Of a stretch of DNA of 64,000 nt, positions 25,883-35,023 are shown in pieces. Numbering within the stretch: the first letter of the stretch is position 1; each line of letters starts with the position of its first letter. The stretch is taken from assembly GCF_030380735.1 (NCBI RefSeq), contig NZ_JAUDRZ010000030.1, forward strand, positions 580,045 through 644,044, written 5' to 3'. A program made the position numbers and the translations under genes. Under the pieces are notes generated by a model. It ran no database searches. It saw only the letters and a list, made by a program, of their open reading frames with translations, and had not been told where the DNA came from. Source of the stretch: Rhizobium sp. S152. Lineage in GTDB: Bacteria > Pseudomonadota > Alphaproteobacteria > Rhizobiales > Rhizobiaceae.

Positions 25883-27085
25883 TTATCTCTCCACCAGGGC
25901 CATCTTGGCGTTGAACCAGTTCATGAACAGCGACGTCAGGATGCTGAGCGTCAGGTAGACGATTGCCCAGATCAGCACGACCTCGACGGCCTGGCCGGTC
26001 TGGTTGAGGATCGTGCCGCCGACGGCGACGAGATCCGAGAATCCGATGGCGATCGCCAGGGACGAGTTCTTCGTCAGGTTGAGATATTGGCTGGCGAGAG
26101 GCGGGATGATGATGCGCATCGCCTGCGGCACCACGACGAGGCGGGTGACGCTGGACGGATGCAGCCCGAGCGCGCCGGCCGCTTCCGACTGACCTTTCGG
26201 CACGCCGCGAATGCCGCCGCGAACGATCTCGGCGATGAACGATGCGGTGTAGAAGGACAGGGCCAGGAACAGCGACATGAATTCCGGTCCGACGACCGAG
26301 CCGCCGGTGAGGTTGAATTTGCCGGCAACTGGCACGTCGAAGGACATCGGCATGCCCGACACCAGGAAGGCAAGCACCGGCAGCCCGACGATCAGGCCGA
26401 TCGACACCCAGATGGTGTGGAACGGTTTGCCGGTCGCCGCCTGCCGCTTGTGCGCCCAGCGCGCCATGACGACCACGGCTATGATCGCGATCACGAGGGC
26501 GGCCAGTACGGCCAGCATGCCGCTCTCGAAGACCGGGCGCGGGAAGGCGAGGCCGCGATTGTTCAGGAACATGCTGAAGGGCAGGTGCAGGGATTCGCGC
26601 GGCTGCGGCAGCACGGCCAGAACGCCCTGGTACCAGAAGAAGATGACCAGTAGCGGCGGGATATTGCGGAACACCTCGACATAGACGGTGCACAGCTTGG
26701 CGATCAGCCAGTTGTGCGAGAGACGCCCGATGCCGACGATGAAGCCGATGATCGTCGCAGTGATGATGCCGGTGACGGCAACGAGGATCGTGTTAAGGAT
26801 GCCGACGATGAGCGCGCGCTGATACGTCGAATCGCTGGAATAGCCGATGAGCGACTGGCCGATCTCGAAGCCGGCGCGTCCGCGCAGGAAGCCGAAGCCG
26901 GAGGCCGTGTTGCTGCGTGCGAGGTTCTGCGCCGTGTTGTGCGCGATCCACCAGACGCCCGCCACCAGGACGACGAGGGTCAATATCTGAAAAAAGATGC
27001 CCCGGTATTTCGGGTCGTACATCAGTGAACGGAAGCTCCCGCCGGAGCTTTGCAAAGGAGTCGTTCCCACAGCCTCTTGCGTCAT
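25883..27085 (-). CDS. aapQ: General L-amino acid ABC transporter permease
   Basis: Inner-membrane permease of 400 residues, the partner of AapM. Seen: multiple hydrophobic helices, a long insertion between the first helices (typical of AapQ), and the EAA-like coupling segment SEAAGALGLHPSSVTRLVVVPQAMR. The ATG at 27085 is separated from aapJ by a 109-bp spacer that carries a strong palindrome, so the permease genes probably receive only part of the aapJ transcription. Confidence 0.94.
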   Translation of the reverse strand: MTQEAVGTTPLQSSGGSFRSLMYDPKYRGIFFQILTLVVLVAGVWWIAHNTAQNLARSNTASGFGFLRGRAGFEIGQSLIGYSSDSTYQRALIVGILNTILVAVTGIITATIIGFIVGIGRLSHNWLIAKLCTVYVEVFRNIPPLLVIFFWYQGVLAVLPQPRESLHLPFSMFLNNRGLAFPRPVFESGMLAVLAALVIAIIAVVVMARWAHKRQAATGKPFHTIWVSIGLIVGLPVLAFLVSGMPMSFDVPVAGKFNLTGGSVVGPEFMSLFLALSFYTASFIAEIVRGGIRGVPKGQSEAAGALGLHPSSVTRLVVVPQAMRIIIPPLASQYLNLTKNSSLAIAIGFSDLVAVGGTILNQTGQAVEVVLIWAIVYLTLSILTSLFMNWFNAKMALVER

Positions 27086-27149
27086 GCCGAGCCAATTCCC
27101 CTATGTGCCCTTGATGGGCTTTTTTTTATTTGCTGCTGCTTTTGCTGAG

Positions 27150-27175
27150 GGAAAGGCGGCGATCGCCGCCTTTCC
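27150..27175 (-). promoter_or_regulatory. Perfect 26-bp palindrome between aapJ and aapQ
   Basis: GGAAAGGCGGC (27150-27160) and GCCGCCTTTCC (27165-27175) flank GATC. As RNA this is an 11-bp stem with a 4-nt loop. It lies 19 bp after the aapJ stop with no adjacent T-run, so it fits a partial terminator or 3' stabiliser that favours binding-protein expression. Confidence 0.75.
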
Positions 27176-27194
27176 AACGCGTTACGTGTCGTGC

Positions 27195-28220
27195 TTAGCG
27201 GACCGGAGGAGCGTACTGGATGCCGCCCTTGTTCCACAGCGCGTTCAGGCCGCGTTCGATCTTGAGCGGGCTGCCCTGACCGATGTTGCGCTCGAACACT
27301 TCGCCGTAATTGCCGACGTTCTTGATAATGTTGTAGGCCCACTCGTTGGTGAGGCCGAGGTCGGTACCGATCTTGGTATCGGCTTCGGTGCCGAGGAAGC
27401 GCTTGATGTCGGGGTTCGGCGAGTTCTTCATCTCGTCGACATTGGCCTGGGTGATGCCGAATTCCTCGGCGTTCACGAGCGCGTAAGCGGTCCACGAGAC
27501 GATGTCGAACCACTGGTCGTCACCCTGGCGAACGGCCGGGCCAAGCGGCTCCTTGGAGATGATCTCCGGGAGAACCATGTGCTCGTCGGGGTTCTTCAGC
27601 GTCAGGCGAAGCGAATAGAGGCCCGACTGGTCGGTCGTGTAGACGTCGCAACGGCCGGCGTCATAGGCGGCGTTGACTTCCTCGAGCTTGTCGAAAACGA
27701 CAGGATTGTACTGCAGGTTGTTGGCCTTGAAGTAGTCCGCGAGGTTGAGTTCGGTGGTCGTGCCGGACTGGACGCAAATGGCGGCGCCGGAAAGCTCGAG
27801 GGCCGACTTCACGTTCAGGCTCTTGCGTACCATGAAGCCCTGGCCGTCATAATAGGTGACCGGGCGGAAGTTGAAGCCGAGCGCGGTATCGCGGTTGATG
27901 GTCCAGGTCGTGTTACGCGACAGGACGTCGATTTCGCCGGACTGAAGGGCCGTGAAGCGCTCCTTGGCATTGGTGGGCGTGTACTTCACCTTGGTCGGGT
28001 CGCCAAAAACAGCCGAAGCCACAGCCTTGCAGAAGTCGACGTCGAAACCGGCCCAATTGCCGGACGCGTCGGGCTGCGCAAAGCCCAGAAGGCCCGTATT
28101 GACGCCGCACTGGATAAACCCCTTTGCCTTGACGTCTTCGAGCGTCGTGGCGGATGCTGCCGAAGCGCCAAGTCCGAAAACTGCTGCGCCGATCGCGGCG
28201 GACAGAAGCTTGATCTTCAT
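27195..28220 (-). CDS. aapJ: General L-amino acid-binding periplasmic protein
   Basis: Periplasmic binding protein of 341 residues. The signal peptide ends near ASA (about residue 22, ...LGASAASA-TT), followed by SBP_bac_3 features such as a GVNTGLLGFAQPDASGNWAG opening and GFDVDFCKAVASAVFG. The start at 28220 gives the normal family length; the frame extends upstream to 28571 through AT-rich leader sequence and is rejected. As first gene of aapJQMP it captures broad-range L-amino acids. Rhizobial aapJ mRNA is a known target class for Hfq and AbcR-type small RNAs, but no such site was tested here. Confidence 0.95.
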   Translation of the reverse strand: MKIKLLSAAIGAAVFGLGASAASATTLEDVKAKGFIQCGVNTGLLGFAQPDASGNWAGFDVDFCKAVASAVFGDPTKVKYTPTNAKERFTALQSGEIDVLSRNTTWTINRDTALGFNFRPVTYYDGQGFMVRKSLNVKSALELSGAAICVQSGTTTELNLADYFKANNLQYNPVVFDKLEEVNAAYDAGRCDVYTTDQSGLYSLRLTLKNPDEHMVLPEIISKEPLGPAVRQGDDQWFDIVSWTAYALVNAEEFGITQANVDEMKNSPNPDIKRFLGTEADTKIGTDLGLTNEWAYNIIKNVGNYGEVFERNIGQGSPLKIERGLNALWNKGGIQYAPPVR

Positions 28221-28590
28221 TTTCCCAACCTTTTCCTTTGTCTTATATTTTCTTGTGGGGGCGTCGCCTGAAGCAAGCGACCCCGCCATATGACCCGGCA
28301 CCCTCCCGGCGCGAGTTGTTCTATCACAGTCGCAAATGTCACCATGGTCAAGTGTCACAGCGTAAGATTGCGTGATATTTCGGCAATTCGTGAAATCGAG
28401 CGGGAAAAACAGGCAAATGATCAGAAAATGTGCGGCATTTGATGTGTAAATTCGCACAAAGTTACTGATATATCTGTAGAATTCGTCGGTACGGTGTCCG
28501 GCGACCGATCTCCCACCGGGGTTGACCGGGAAAGCTGGCCGGTTCAGAAAGTTCGGCGATTGCATTCGCACGCCAGAGGCTTCTCCCGAT
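28221..28590. other. Divergent regulatory region between aapJ and metC
   Basis: About 370 bp without a gene. It is less GC-rich than its surroundings, particularly near 28320-28480, and must contain the promoters of both divergent genes. I could not pick out a convincing sigma-54 or NtrC site by eye. Confidence 0.55.
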
Positions 28591-29781
28591 ATGACTGAAA
28601 AAGACAGCCCGCTTCACAACGCCGGTATAAACACGCGTCTTTCCCACCTCGGCAACAAGCCGTTCGACTACCACGGCTTCGTCAATCCGCCGGTGGTGCA
28701 CGCTTCGACAGTGCTGTTCCCGAATGCGAAGGCGATGGAAACGCGCGCGCAGAAATACACCTACGGCACACGCGGCACGCCCACCACGGATGCGCTCTGC
28801 GAGGCGATCGACGCGCTGGAGGGATCGGCGGGTACGATCCTGGTGCCGTCGGGTCTCGCCGCCGTCACGGTGCCGTTCCTGGCCTTTCTCTCGTCGGGCG
28901 ATCACGCACTGATCGTCGATTCGGTCTATGGTCCGACCCGTCATTTTTGCGATACGATGCTGAAGCGCCTCGGCGTCGAAGTAGACTATTACGACCCGAT
29001 CATCGGTGCCGCCATGGAGACGCTGATCAAGCCGAACACCAGGCTGGTCCACACCGAGGCGCCAGGCTCCAACACCTTCGAGATGCAGGATATCCCCGCA
29101 ATCGCGGCGATTGCCCACAAGCACGGCGCCGTCGTCACGATGGACAACACCTGGGCGACGCCGGTCTATTTCCGGCCGCTCGATTATGGTGTCGATATCT
29201 CGATCCACGCCGCCACCAAGTATCCGTCCGGCCATTCCGACATCCTGATGGGCACGGTCTCGGCCAATGCCAAGCATTGGGAGCAGCTGCACGAGGCCAA
29301 TATCACGCTCGGCATCTGCGGCGCGCCTGACGACGCCTACCAGATCCTGCGCGGCCTGCGCACCATGGGCGTTCGCCTCGAGCGACACTATGAGAGCGCG
29401 TTGACGGTTGCCAAGTGGCTGGAGGGCCGCGACGACGTCGCTTCCGTGCTGCATCCGGCGCTGCCGAGCTTCCCGGGCCACGATCTCTGGAAGCGCGACT
29501 TCAAGGGCGCCAGCGGCATCTTCTCCTTCGTGCTCGCCGTCGATGAACCGGAGAAGTTCAAGCCCAAGGCGCACGCCTTCCTCGACGCGCTCAACATCTT
29601 CGGTCTCGGCTGGTCCTGGGGCGGTTTCGAAAGCCTCGCCGTCCACGTCTATCTGGGAGACCGCCGCATTCGCAAGGCGCCGAAGGAGGGGCCGGTCATC
29701 CGCCTGCAGATCGGCCTCGAAGATGTGGCCGATATCAAGGCCGATATCGAGCGCGGCTTTGCGGCTGCCAAGGCGGTCTGA
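28591..29781 (+). CDS. metC: Cystathionine beta-lyase
   Basis: PLP enzyme (Cys/Met metabolism family, fold type I) of 396 residues, predicted to cleave cystathionine to homocysteine, pyruvate and ammonia in methionine synthesis. Seen: the PLP lysine in ATKYPSGHSD, the aspartate in TMDNTWATP and the tyrosine/arginine phosphate-binding segment YGTRGTPT near residue 60. Start ATG 28591 gives the normal N terminus; a frame opening at 28522 is upstream leader. A related gamma-family lyase cannot be fully excluded, but the W-S-W-G-G-F-E segment near the C terminus favours MetC. Confidence 0.9.
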   Translation: MTEKDSPLHNAGINTRLSHLGNKPFDYHGFVNPPVVHASTVLFPNAKAMETRAQKYTYGTRGTPTTDALCEAIDALEGSAGTILVPSGLAAVTVPFLAFLSSGDHALIVDSVYGPTRHFCDTMLKRLGVEVDYYDPIIGAAMETLIKPNTRLVHTEAPGSNTFEMQDIPAIAAIAHKHGAVVTMDNTWATPVYFRPLDYGVDISIHAATKYPSGHSDILMGTVSANAKHWEQLHEANITLGICGAPDDAYQILRGLRTMGVRLERHYESALTVAKWLEGRDDVASVLHPALPSFPGHDLWKRDFKGASGIFSFVLAVDEPEKFKPKAHAFLDALNIFGLGWSWGGFESLAVHVYLGDRRIRKAPKEGPVIRLQIGLEDVADIKADIERGFAAAKAV

Positions 29782-29811
29782 GGACGTAAGGCGAGGGGAT
29801 CGGTCGCGTCG

Positions 29812-30963
29812 TCAGCCGACGGCGCGGTAGCCATAGACCCAGTCGAGATCCGCAGCCAGGCTTTGCGGTGGCCTGAGCGACAGCACGATATCGCGGCCGA
29901 TGCGGATCGGCCCGCGCGCGTGATAGGCGAACTGGTTGAAGGCGCCGCGTTGCCTGAGCCGGTTGATGCGCGGAACCCGGTGCGCCTCGAACAGCGGCAG
30001 GGCCTCGGCAACCGGGCGCGTTGCCACGAAGCCGGCAAGCTCATAGCCGTCCTCGATAGCCATCGCCGCACCCTGGGCCGCGAACGGCATCATCGCGTGG
30101 GCGGCATCGCCGATCAGCACCGTGTCGCGGCCGTTCTGCCATTTGCCCGGTGTAGCCTCGTAGAGCGGCCAGAAATTCATGCCGTCGGCCTTGTCGAAGA
30201 GCGCTGTCAGCGCTCGGTTCCATCCCTTGAAGCGGGAGGTCAGTTGCTCGCGCTGCGTCTCGCTCGGCTGGCTGAGCCACGCATGCGCGCCGCTGTTGCC
30301 GGCGACGATCGCCACCATGTTGAAATTGCCGGTCTCGCGCAGCGGGTAGCAGACGAGATGTGCGGCCGGGCCGAGGAAGACGGAGACGTTCTCGCGGTCG
30401 AAGAAATCAGGTGCGCTGTCGGTGCTCACGGTGAAGCGATAGGCGATATTGCCGGAAAACCGCGCCGTCGGGCTACCCTCGATCCGCTGCCGCAACCGCG
30501 ACCAGACGCCGTCGGCGCCGACGGTCAGGTTTGCCGGACGTTGCGTGTCGGGCAGCGCGGCTGCGTCGATGCGCGCGCCGAGATGAAGTTTGCAGAGCGG
30601 GTTGTCGGCAACGGCGGCAAGCAGCGCCGATTGCAGCGTCGCGCGGTGAAGCACGCCATAGGGCGCACCCCAGCGCGCCCGGGCGAACGGGCCGGAGGGG
30701 ACAGATGCGATCTTGCGGAGCGACGTGCCCGAGATCAGCCGGATCGATTGCGGCTCCAGCCAGACATCGGTCAGCCGGTCGAGCACGCCCAGGTCGTCAA
30801 GAATATGCGCGGCGTTCGGCGATATCTGCAGGCCCGCGCCGACCTCGGTCAGCTCGGGCGCCTGCTCGAAGATGTCGGAGCTTATCCCGCGCCTGGAAAG
30901 CGCCAGAGCAGCCGTAAGGCCCGCAACCCCGGCGCCGATGATGGCGGCGTGTTCGGCCGGCAT
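29812..30963 (-). CDS. FAD-dependent monooxygenase (salicylate hydroxylase-like)
   Basis: Class A flavoprotein monooxygenase of 383 residues. Seen: the N-terminal FAD motif GAGVAGLTAALALSRRG (about 9-25), the DG motif near GADGVWSRLR (about 150), and the second FAD motif GDAAHAMMPFAAQGAAMAIEDG (about 285-305). Relatives hydroxylate aromatic rings with NAD(P)H and oxygen. No aromatic catabolism genes adjoin it, so the substrate is open. It precedes the zinc-finger protein gene on the other side with a 27-bp gap on the same strand. Confidence 0.87.
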   Translation of the reverse strand: MPAEHAAIIGAGVAGLTAALALSRRGISSDIFEQAPELTEVGAGLQISPNAAHILDDLGVLDRLTDVWLEPQSIRLISGTSLRKIASVPSGPFARARWGAPYGVLHRATLQSALLAAVADNPLCKLHLGARIDAAALPDTQRPANLTVGADGVWSRLRQRIEGSPTARFSGNIAYRFTVSTDSAPDFFDRENVSVFLGPAAHLVCYPLRETGNFNMVAIVAGNSGAHAWLSQPSETQREQLTSRFKGWNRALTALFDKADGMNFWPLYEATPGKWQNGRDTVLIGDAAHAMMPFAAQGAAMAIEDGYELAGFVATRPVAEALPLFEAHRVPRINRLRQRGAFNQFAYHARGPIRIGRDIVLSLRPPQSLAADLDWVYGYRAVG

Positions 30964-30990
30964 GGCGTATCCGATCTAGAAGGAAAGGCT

Positions 30991-31236
30991 TCAGGCAGCC
31001 TTGACGTGGAAGACGCAGCCGGCCGGATTGGTCTGCGTCGCCTTCAGCGAACCGTTGAAACGGTAGAGCGTCGAGCAGTAGGAGCAGACCTTCTCGTCGT
31101 CATCGCCCATGTCGATGAAGATGTGCGGATGGTCGTAGGGAACCGAGGCGCCGGTGCACATGAATTCCTTCACGCCGACTTCGATAACGCGGTGACCGCC
31201 GTCGTTCTGGAAGTGAGGAATGTTGTGGCCGGCCAT
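30991..31236 (-). CDS. Zinc-finger domain protein, CHCC type
   Basis: Protein of 81 residues with the zf-CHCC pattern: a cysteine in EFMCTGAS, a histidine in DHPHIFIDMG and the pair VCSYC. The same domain is found in the complex I accessory subunit NDUFS6 and in short alphaproteobacterial proteins that are probably its bacterial relatives. Start 31236 has CGGAG upstream. It may be co-transcribed with the FAD monooxygenase 27 bp downstream. A role in complex I is a family-based inference. Confidence 0.88.
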   Translation of the reverse strand: MAGHNIPHFQNDGGHRVIEVGVKEFMCTGASVPYDHPHIFIDMGDDDEKVCSYCSTLYRFNGSLKATQTNPAGCVFHVKAA

Positions 31237-31405
31237 GTCGATCTCCGAATGCTTTGAAATGTGCGCGGACCTTATAATCCTTCGTAGCAAATGTGTAGAG
31301 CCAAACCGACGAAGGCGGCGCGGTTTTTTAGGGCAGGTTTTACGACGAGAAGGGTTTTCGTATGGGAACCGATAAAATAAGGTCCGGCAAAAAAGGACAG
31401 CCTCG

Positions 31406-32191
31406 ATGAATTTGAATACGCCCGTCTTTTCCAGCTTCACCCATGACGGACTGGAATTTGCTTTCTTCGACGAGGGCGATCCTTCCGGTGCGCCGGTTCT
31501 TCTCATTCACGGCTTCGCTTCGACGGCGAACGTCAACTGGGTACATCCCGGCTGGCTGAAGACGCTTGGTGATGCCGGCTACCGGGTGATCGCCATCGAC
31601 AACCGCGGCCACGGCGCCAGCGCCAAGCCGCGCGACGCCGAAGCCTACCGCCCCTGGCACATGGCCGGCGACGCCATCGCGCTGCTCGATCATCTCGGCA
31701 TTCCAGAGGCCAACATCATGGGCTATTCGATGGGCGCCCGCATCTCCGTCTTTGCCGCGCTCGCAAGCCCCGACCGCGTCCGCTCGCTGGTGCTTGGCGG
31801 GCTCGGCATCGGCATGACCGACGGTGTCGGCGACTGGGATCCGATCGCCGATGCGCTGCTCGCTCCTTCGATCGACACCGTGACCCATGCGCGCGGCCGC
31901 ATGTTCCGTGCCTTCGCCGACCAGACGAAGAGCGACCGCGAGGCGCTTGCCGCCTGCATCCGCGGATCGCGCGATCTGGTCGCCCGCGGCGATATGGGCC
32001 GCATCGAGGCGCCGACGCTGATCGGCGTCGGAACCAAGGACGATATCGCGGGTTCCCCCCAGGAGCTGGCGGCCCTGATGCCGCACGCGACCGCCCTTGA
32101 TATCCCCGGCAGAGACCACATGTTGGCCGTAGGCGACCGGGTTTTCAAGGCGGCGGTTCTCGAATTCTACGCCGAAGTCGCTGGCGGGTGA
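31406..32191 (+). CDS. Alpha/beta hydrolase
   Basis: Soluble serine hydrolase of 261 residues. Seen: the oxyanion HGF motif at 35-37, the nucleophile elbow GYSMG with S108, and the catalytic histidine in GRDHMLAVGD near 237; the aspartate lies in the TKDDIAG region. Substrate unknown; epoxide hydrolase-, lactonase- and esterase-like proteins share this layout. It is followed by cysE on the same strand after 125 bp. Confidence 0.88.
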   Translation: MNLNTPVFSSFTHDGLEFAFFDEGDPSGAPVLLIHGFASTANVNWVHPGWLKTLGDAGYRVIAIDNRGHGASAKPRDAEAYRPWHMAGDAIALLDHLGIPEANIMGYSMGARISVFAALASPDRVRSLVLGGLGIGMTDGVGDWDPIADALLAPSIDTVTHARGRMFRAFADQTKSDREALAACIRGSRDLVARGDMGRIEAPTLIGVGTKDDIAGSPQELAALMPHATALDIPGRDHMLAVGDRVFKAAVLEFYAEVAGG

Positions 32192-32316
32192 CATCGGTCG
32201 CATCGCGCATCGCGATATGCATAACCATCCCGGAAGCGTTGCGGGATAACCCATTTATGTCAGCGGATTTTTAGCTTATAACGAGGCAAATCCGACGGGA
32301 TACTGAGGAGACCTCC

Positions 32317-33150
32317 ATGGTCGCAAAGACAGACATTCGTCCACTCGAGACGGCAGGTTCGATCAAGCAGGTGGATCCCATCTGGGACAGCCTGCGCGAG
32401 GAAGCACGCGTGGCCGCGGAAGCCGATCCGGTTCTCGCCGCGTTTCTCTATTCGACCGTGCTCAACCACCGCTCGCTGGAAGAATGCGTCATCTACCGGA
32501 TCTGCGAGCGCCTCGATCATCCCGACATGCAGGCGATCCTGCTGCGTCAGACATTCGACCAGATGCTGGCCGACTGGCCGGAATGGGGTTCGATTCTGCG
32601 CGTCGATATCCAGGCGGTCTACGACCGCGATCCGGCCTGCCTGCGCTTCATGGAAGCCGTGCTCTACTTCAAGGGTTTCCACGCCCTGCAGACGCATCGC
32701 CTTGCCCATTGGTTGCTTGAGCGCGGCCGTCGCGATCTGGCGCTCTATCTCCAGAGCCGCTCGTCGAGCATATTTCAGACCGACATCAACCCGGCCGCCC
32801 GCATCGGCAAGGGCATCTTCCTCGATCACGCCACCGGTCTGGTGGTGGGCGAAACGGCCGTCATCGGCGATAACGTCTCCATCCTCCACGGCGTCACCTT
32901 GGGCGGCACCGGCAAGGAAGGGGCGGACCGCCACCCGAAGATCGGAACCGGCGTGCTGATCGGCGCCGGCGCCAAAATCCTCGGCAATATCGAGATCGGT
33001 CACTGCTCGCGCATCGCCGCAGGCTCGGTCGTGCTGAAGGCGGTGCCGCCGAAAACGACGGTCGCAGGCGTTCCGGCGAAGGTGGTCGGAGAGGCCGGTT
33101 GTTCCGAGCCGTCGCGATTGATGGACCAGGTGATCGGCGCCGATATTTGA
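32317..33150 (+). CDS. cysE: Serine O-acetyltransferase
   Basis: First step of cysteine synthesis: acetyl-CoA plus L-serine gives O-acetylserine. It has 277 residues, with the all-helical SATase N-terminal domain (about 20-135) and a left-handed beta-helix of hexapeptide repeats (about 150-250). The catalytic histidines are in FLDHATGLVVG and LHGVTLGGTG. The C-terminal tail is short and ends in Ile-, so it may still dock CysK. GAGGAGACC precedes the ATG at 32317. Confidence 0.95.
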   Translation: MVAKTDIRPLETAGSIKQVDPIWDSLREEARVAAEADPVLAAFLYSTVLNHRSLEECVIYRICERLDHPDMQAILLRQTFDQMLADWPEWGSILRVDIQAVYDRDPACLRFMEAVLYFKGFHALQTHRLAHWLLERGRRDLALYLQSRSSSIFQTDINPAARIGKGIFLDHATGLVVGETAVIGDNVSILHGVTLGGTGKEGADRHPKIGTGVLIGAGAKILGNIEIGHCSRIAAGSVVLKAVPPKTTVAGVPAKVVGEAGCSEPSRLMDQVIGADI

Positions 33151-33287
33151 GACAAAGTGGGCTGTAGAGGTTCGGACGAATAGCCCGGGATTACGCGGGG
33201 ATAGCGGATTGCATCCGCCCTCGCGACTTTACAGTCCAGTCTTTCCCGTGCAAGAAGCGGCCACCGAGACCGCTCAGGAGATGCAGT

Positions 33288-33491
33288 GTGAAGCCAGAAG
33301 AAATCAAGAAACTCGACGCCTATTTCAAGCGCACGTTCAACCCGCAGGTGGTCGTAAAGGCACGTCCGCGCAAGAACGATTCCGCTGAAGTCTACCTCGA
33401 CGACGAGTTTCTGGGTGTCGTTTACATCGACGACGAGGACGGCGACCGTTCCTATAACTTCTCGATGGCGATCCTCGACGTCGACCTCTAA
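33288..33491 (+). CDS. DUF3126-family protein
   Basis: Small protein of 67 residues that matches the alphaproteobacterial DUF3126 family throughout (MKPEEIKKLDAYFKRTFN start; acidic VYIDDEDGDRSYNF core). Function unknown. Start GTG 33288 has GGAGA upstream. It follows cysE by 137 bp on the same strand. An 8-bp-stem hairpin at 33502-33523 follows its stop. Confidence 0.88.
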   Translation: MKPEEIKKLDAYFKRTFNPQVVVKARPRKNDSAEVYLDDEFLGVVYIDDEDGDRSYNFSMAILDVDL

Positions 33492-33501
33492 GAACGGGCT
33501 G

Positions 33502-33523
33502 GCGGCGAACGTATTTTCGCCGC
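33502..33523 (+). terminator. Hairpin after the DUF3126 gene
   Basis: A perfect 8-bp stem GCGGCGAA/TTCGCCGC with a 6-nt loop. There is no T-run after it. Confidence 0.5.
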
Positions 33524-33743
33524 GCCGATCAGACCACGGGGCGCAGGATGTGCGGCCTGCCTTGCGGATCGCGCGTCAGTCGCGGTCCGGCGACCGGCCC
33601 CGGTAGTCGCATCGGCGATACCGGCTGCGGGCGGCAATCGCAGAACGAATATCCCAAATCGCGATTTTTCTCTGGACCCGCCGGCCGCGTGCTCCATGTC
33701 TGTTGTTGAGCATGTGCTCAGGTTCAGGGAAGGGATGCCGGGA

Positions 33744-34175
33744 ATGGGTATTTTCGACAAGATAAAGCACGCGATCTTCGGTGAAGCTCAGGCCGCGCAG
33801 GCCGCACCTGCGGCGCCCAAGATCGAGCCCGCGCAGGCGCCGATCTCGCCCTCCGCCGCTCCGTCACCGGCGCCGGCTCCCGCTGGTTCCGCCCCGGCAA
33901 CATCCGCACCTGCAACCGCGATCGATATCGTGCCGCTGCTCGATGCCGCGGTGAAGAAGAGTGGCCAGAAGCTGGATTGGCGCCGCTCCATCGTCGACCT
34001 GATGAAGGCCGTCGGAATGGATGCGAGCCTGACCGAGCGCAAGGAACTCGCCGCTGAACTCGGCTACACCGGCGACACTCACGACAGCGCTGCCATGAAC
34101 ATGTTCCTGCACAAGGCGCTGATGAAGCGGCTGTCGGAAAATGGCGGCAAGGTGCCGGCCGATTTGCTGGATTAG
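33744..34175 (+). CDS. DUF3597-domain protein
   Basis: Protein of 143 residues. The N terminus MGIFDKIKHAIFG and the C-terminal domain (about 75-140, VDLMKAVGMDASLTERKELAAELG) fit DUF3597. Between them is an Ala/Pro-rich linker (about 16-68). The C-terminal part resembles small cytoplasmic peptidoglycan- or DNA-associated modules but no function is established. ATG 33744 has AGGGA upstream; a frame opening at 33696 is leader. Confidence 0.8.
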   Translation: MGIFDKIKHAIFGEAQAAQAAPAAPKIEPAQAPISPSAAPSPAPAPAGSAPATSAPATAIDIVPLLDAAVKKSGQKLDWRRSIVDLMKAVGMDASLTERKELAAELGYTGDTHDSAAMNMFLHKALMKRLSENGGKVPADLLD

Positions 34176-34258
34176 AGACATCATTCGACGCCGCGGAAAG
34201 ATTTTTGCCGAAGCCGGTAGTCGCGGTGTGCTGATATATTTTAGCAAAAACAAGTGGA

Positions 34259-34288
34259 GGCCTTGCCTGATCGCGGCAAGGCCATTTT
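34259..34288 (+). terminator. Rho-independent terminator after the DUF3597 gene
   Basis: A perfect 9-bp stem GGCCTTGCC/GGCAAGGCC with a 7-nt loop is followed by ATTTTC. Confidence 0.78.
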
Positions 34289-34395
34289 CATGACGTCTAA
34301 ATCAACCATCAATTGTTTTGCGACGCACAAGATCGCTTGACTATTTGTGCGCTGCAGCTAACATTTCGGCGACAGAAGCCAAATGGAGGATGGTC

Positions 34396-34764
34396 ATGTT
34401 CAATTTCGACGACGCCAATCGCAAGAGCAAGGAAGCCATCGATACGATGCTGAAGAGCTATTCCGATACGGCCAGAGCCTTTCAGGCGATCGCCACCGAG
34501 ACGGCGGAATATTCGAAAAGCGCTTTCCAGGATGCGGTGACGCATTTCGAGACCCTGTCGGGCGCACGCAGCTTCGAAACGGTCTTTGAACTGCAGACGA
34601 ATTACGCGAAGTCCGCCTACGAGGGTTTCGTGGCCGAGGCGACCAAGCTCGGCGAGATGTATTCCGACATCGCCAAGAACGCCTACAAGCCCTACCAGGC
34701 GCCTGTGGCTGCTGCCGTCAAGGCTGCCAAGACGCCCGCGACGGTAACGCCTGCGGCGGCGTGA
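34396..34764 (+). CDS. Phasin-family protein
   Basis: Protein of 122 residues, all-helical with heptad-like spacing and the phasin_2 pattern (FETLSGARSFETVFELQTNYAKSAYE centred near residue 55-80), then an Ala/Pro-rich tail. Phasins coat polyhydroxyalkanoate granules; rhizobia store PHB. Start 34396 is preferred: GGAGG lies 7 nt upstream. The gene is flanked by terminators, so it is monocistronic. Confidence 0.88.
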   Translation: MFNFDDANRKSKEAIDTMLKSYSDTARAFQAIATETAEYSKSAFQDAVTHFETLSGARSFETVFELQTNYAKSAYEGFVAEATKLGEMYSDIAKNAYKPYQAPVAAAVKAAKTPATVTPAAA

Positions 34765-34799
34765 TCGCCTTGCGGCGCCACCGCACCCCTTGAAAATCG

Positions 34800-34833
34800 A
34801 AGACCGGCTACGCACCTGCGGGCCGGTCTTTTT
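34800..34833 (+). terminator. Rho-independent terminator of the phasin gene
   Basis: AAGACCGGC (34800-34808) pairs with GCCGGTCTT (34822-34830) and is followed by TTTCGTTT. Confidence 0.85.
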
Positions 34834-35023
34834 CGTTTGCGGCGAAAAGCCTTCGTTTCCGGCACTTGTTTTTGTGTCTTTGCATCAAGTCCGTTCGAAT
34901 TGTGATTGCAGTGTGAAGCGAGGGGCTTAAAATCGCGCTATTATGAACTAAGTTAGTAGTCAGTTGTTCGGTGGGTAAAGCATTCTCCCAGGCACCGCCG
35001 GACAGATCGAGGAATGAATGGAA

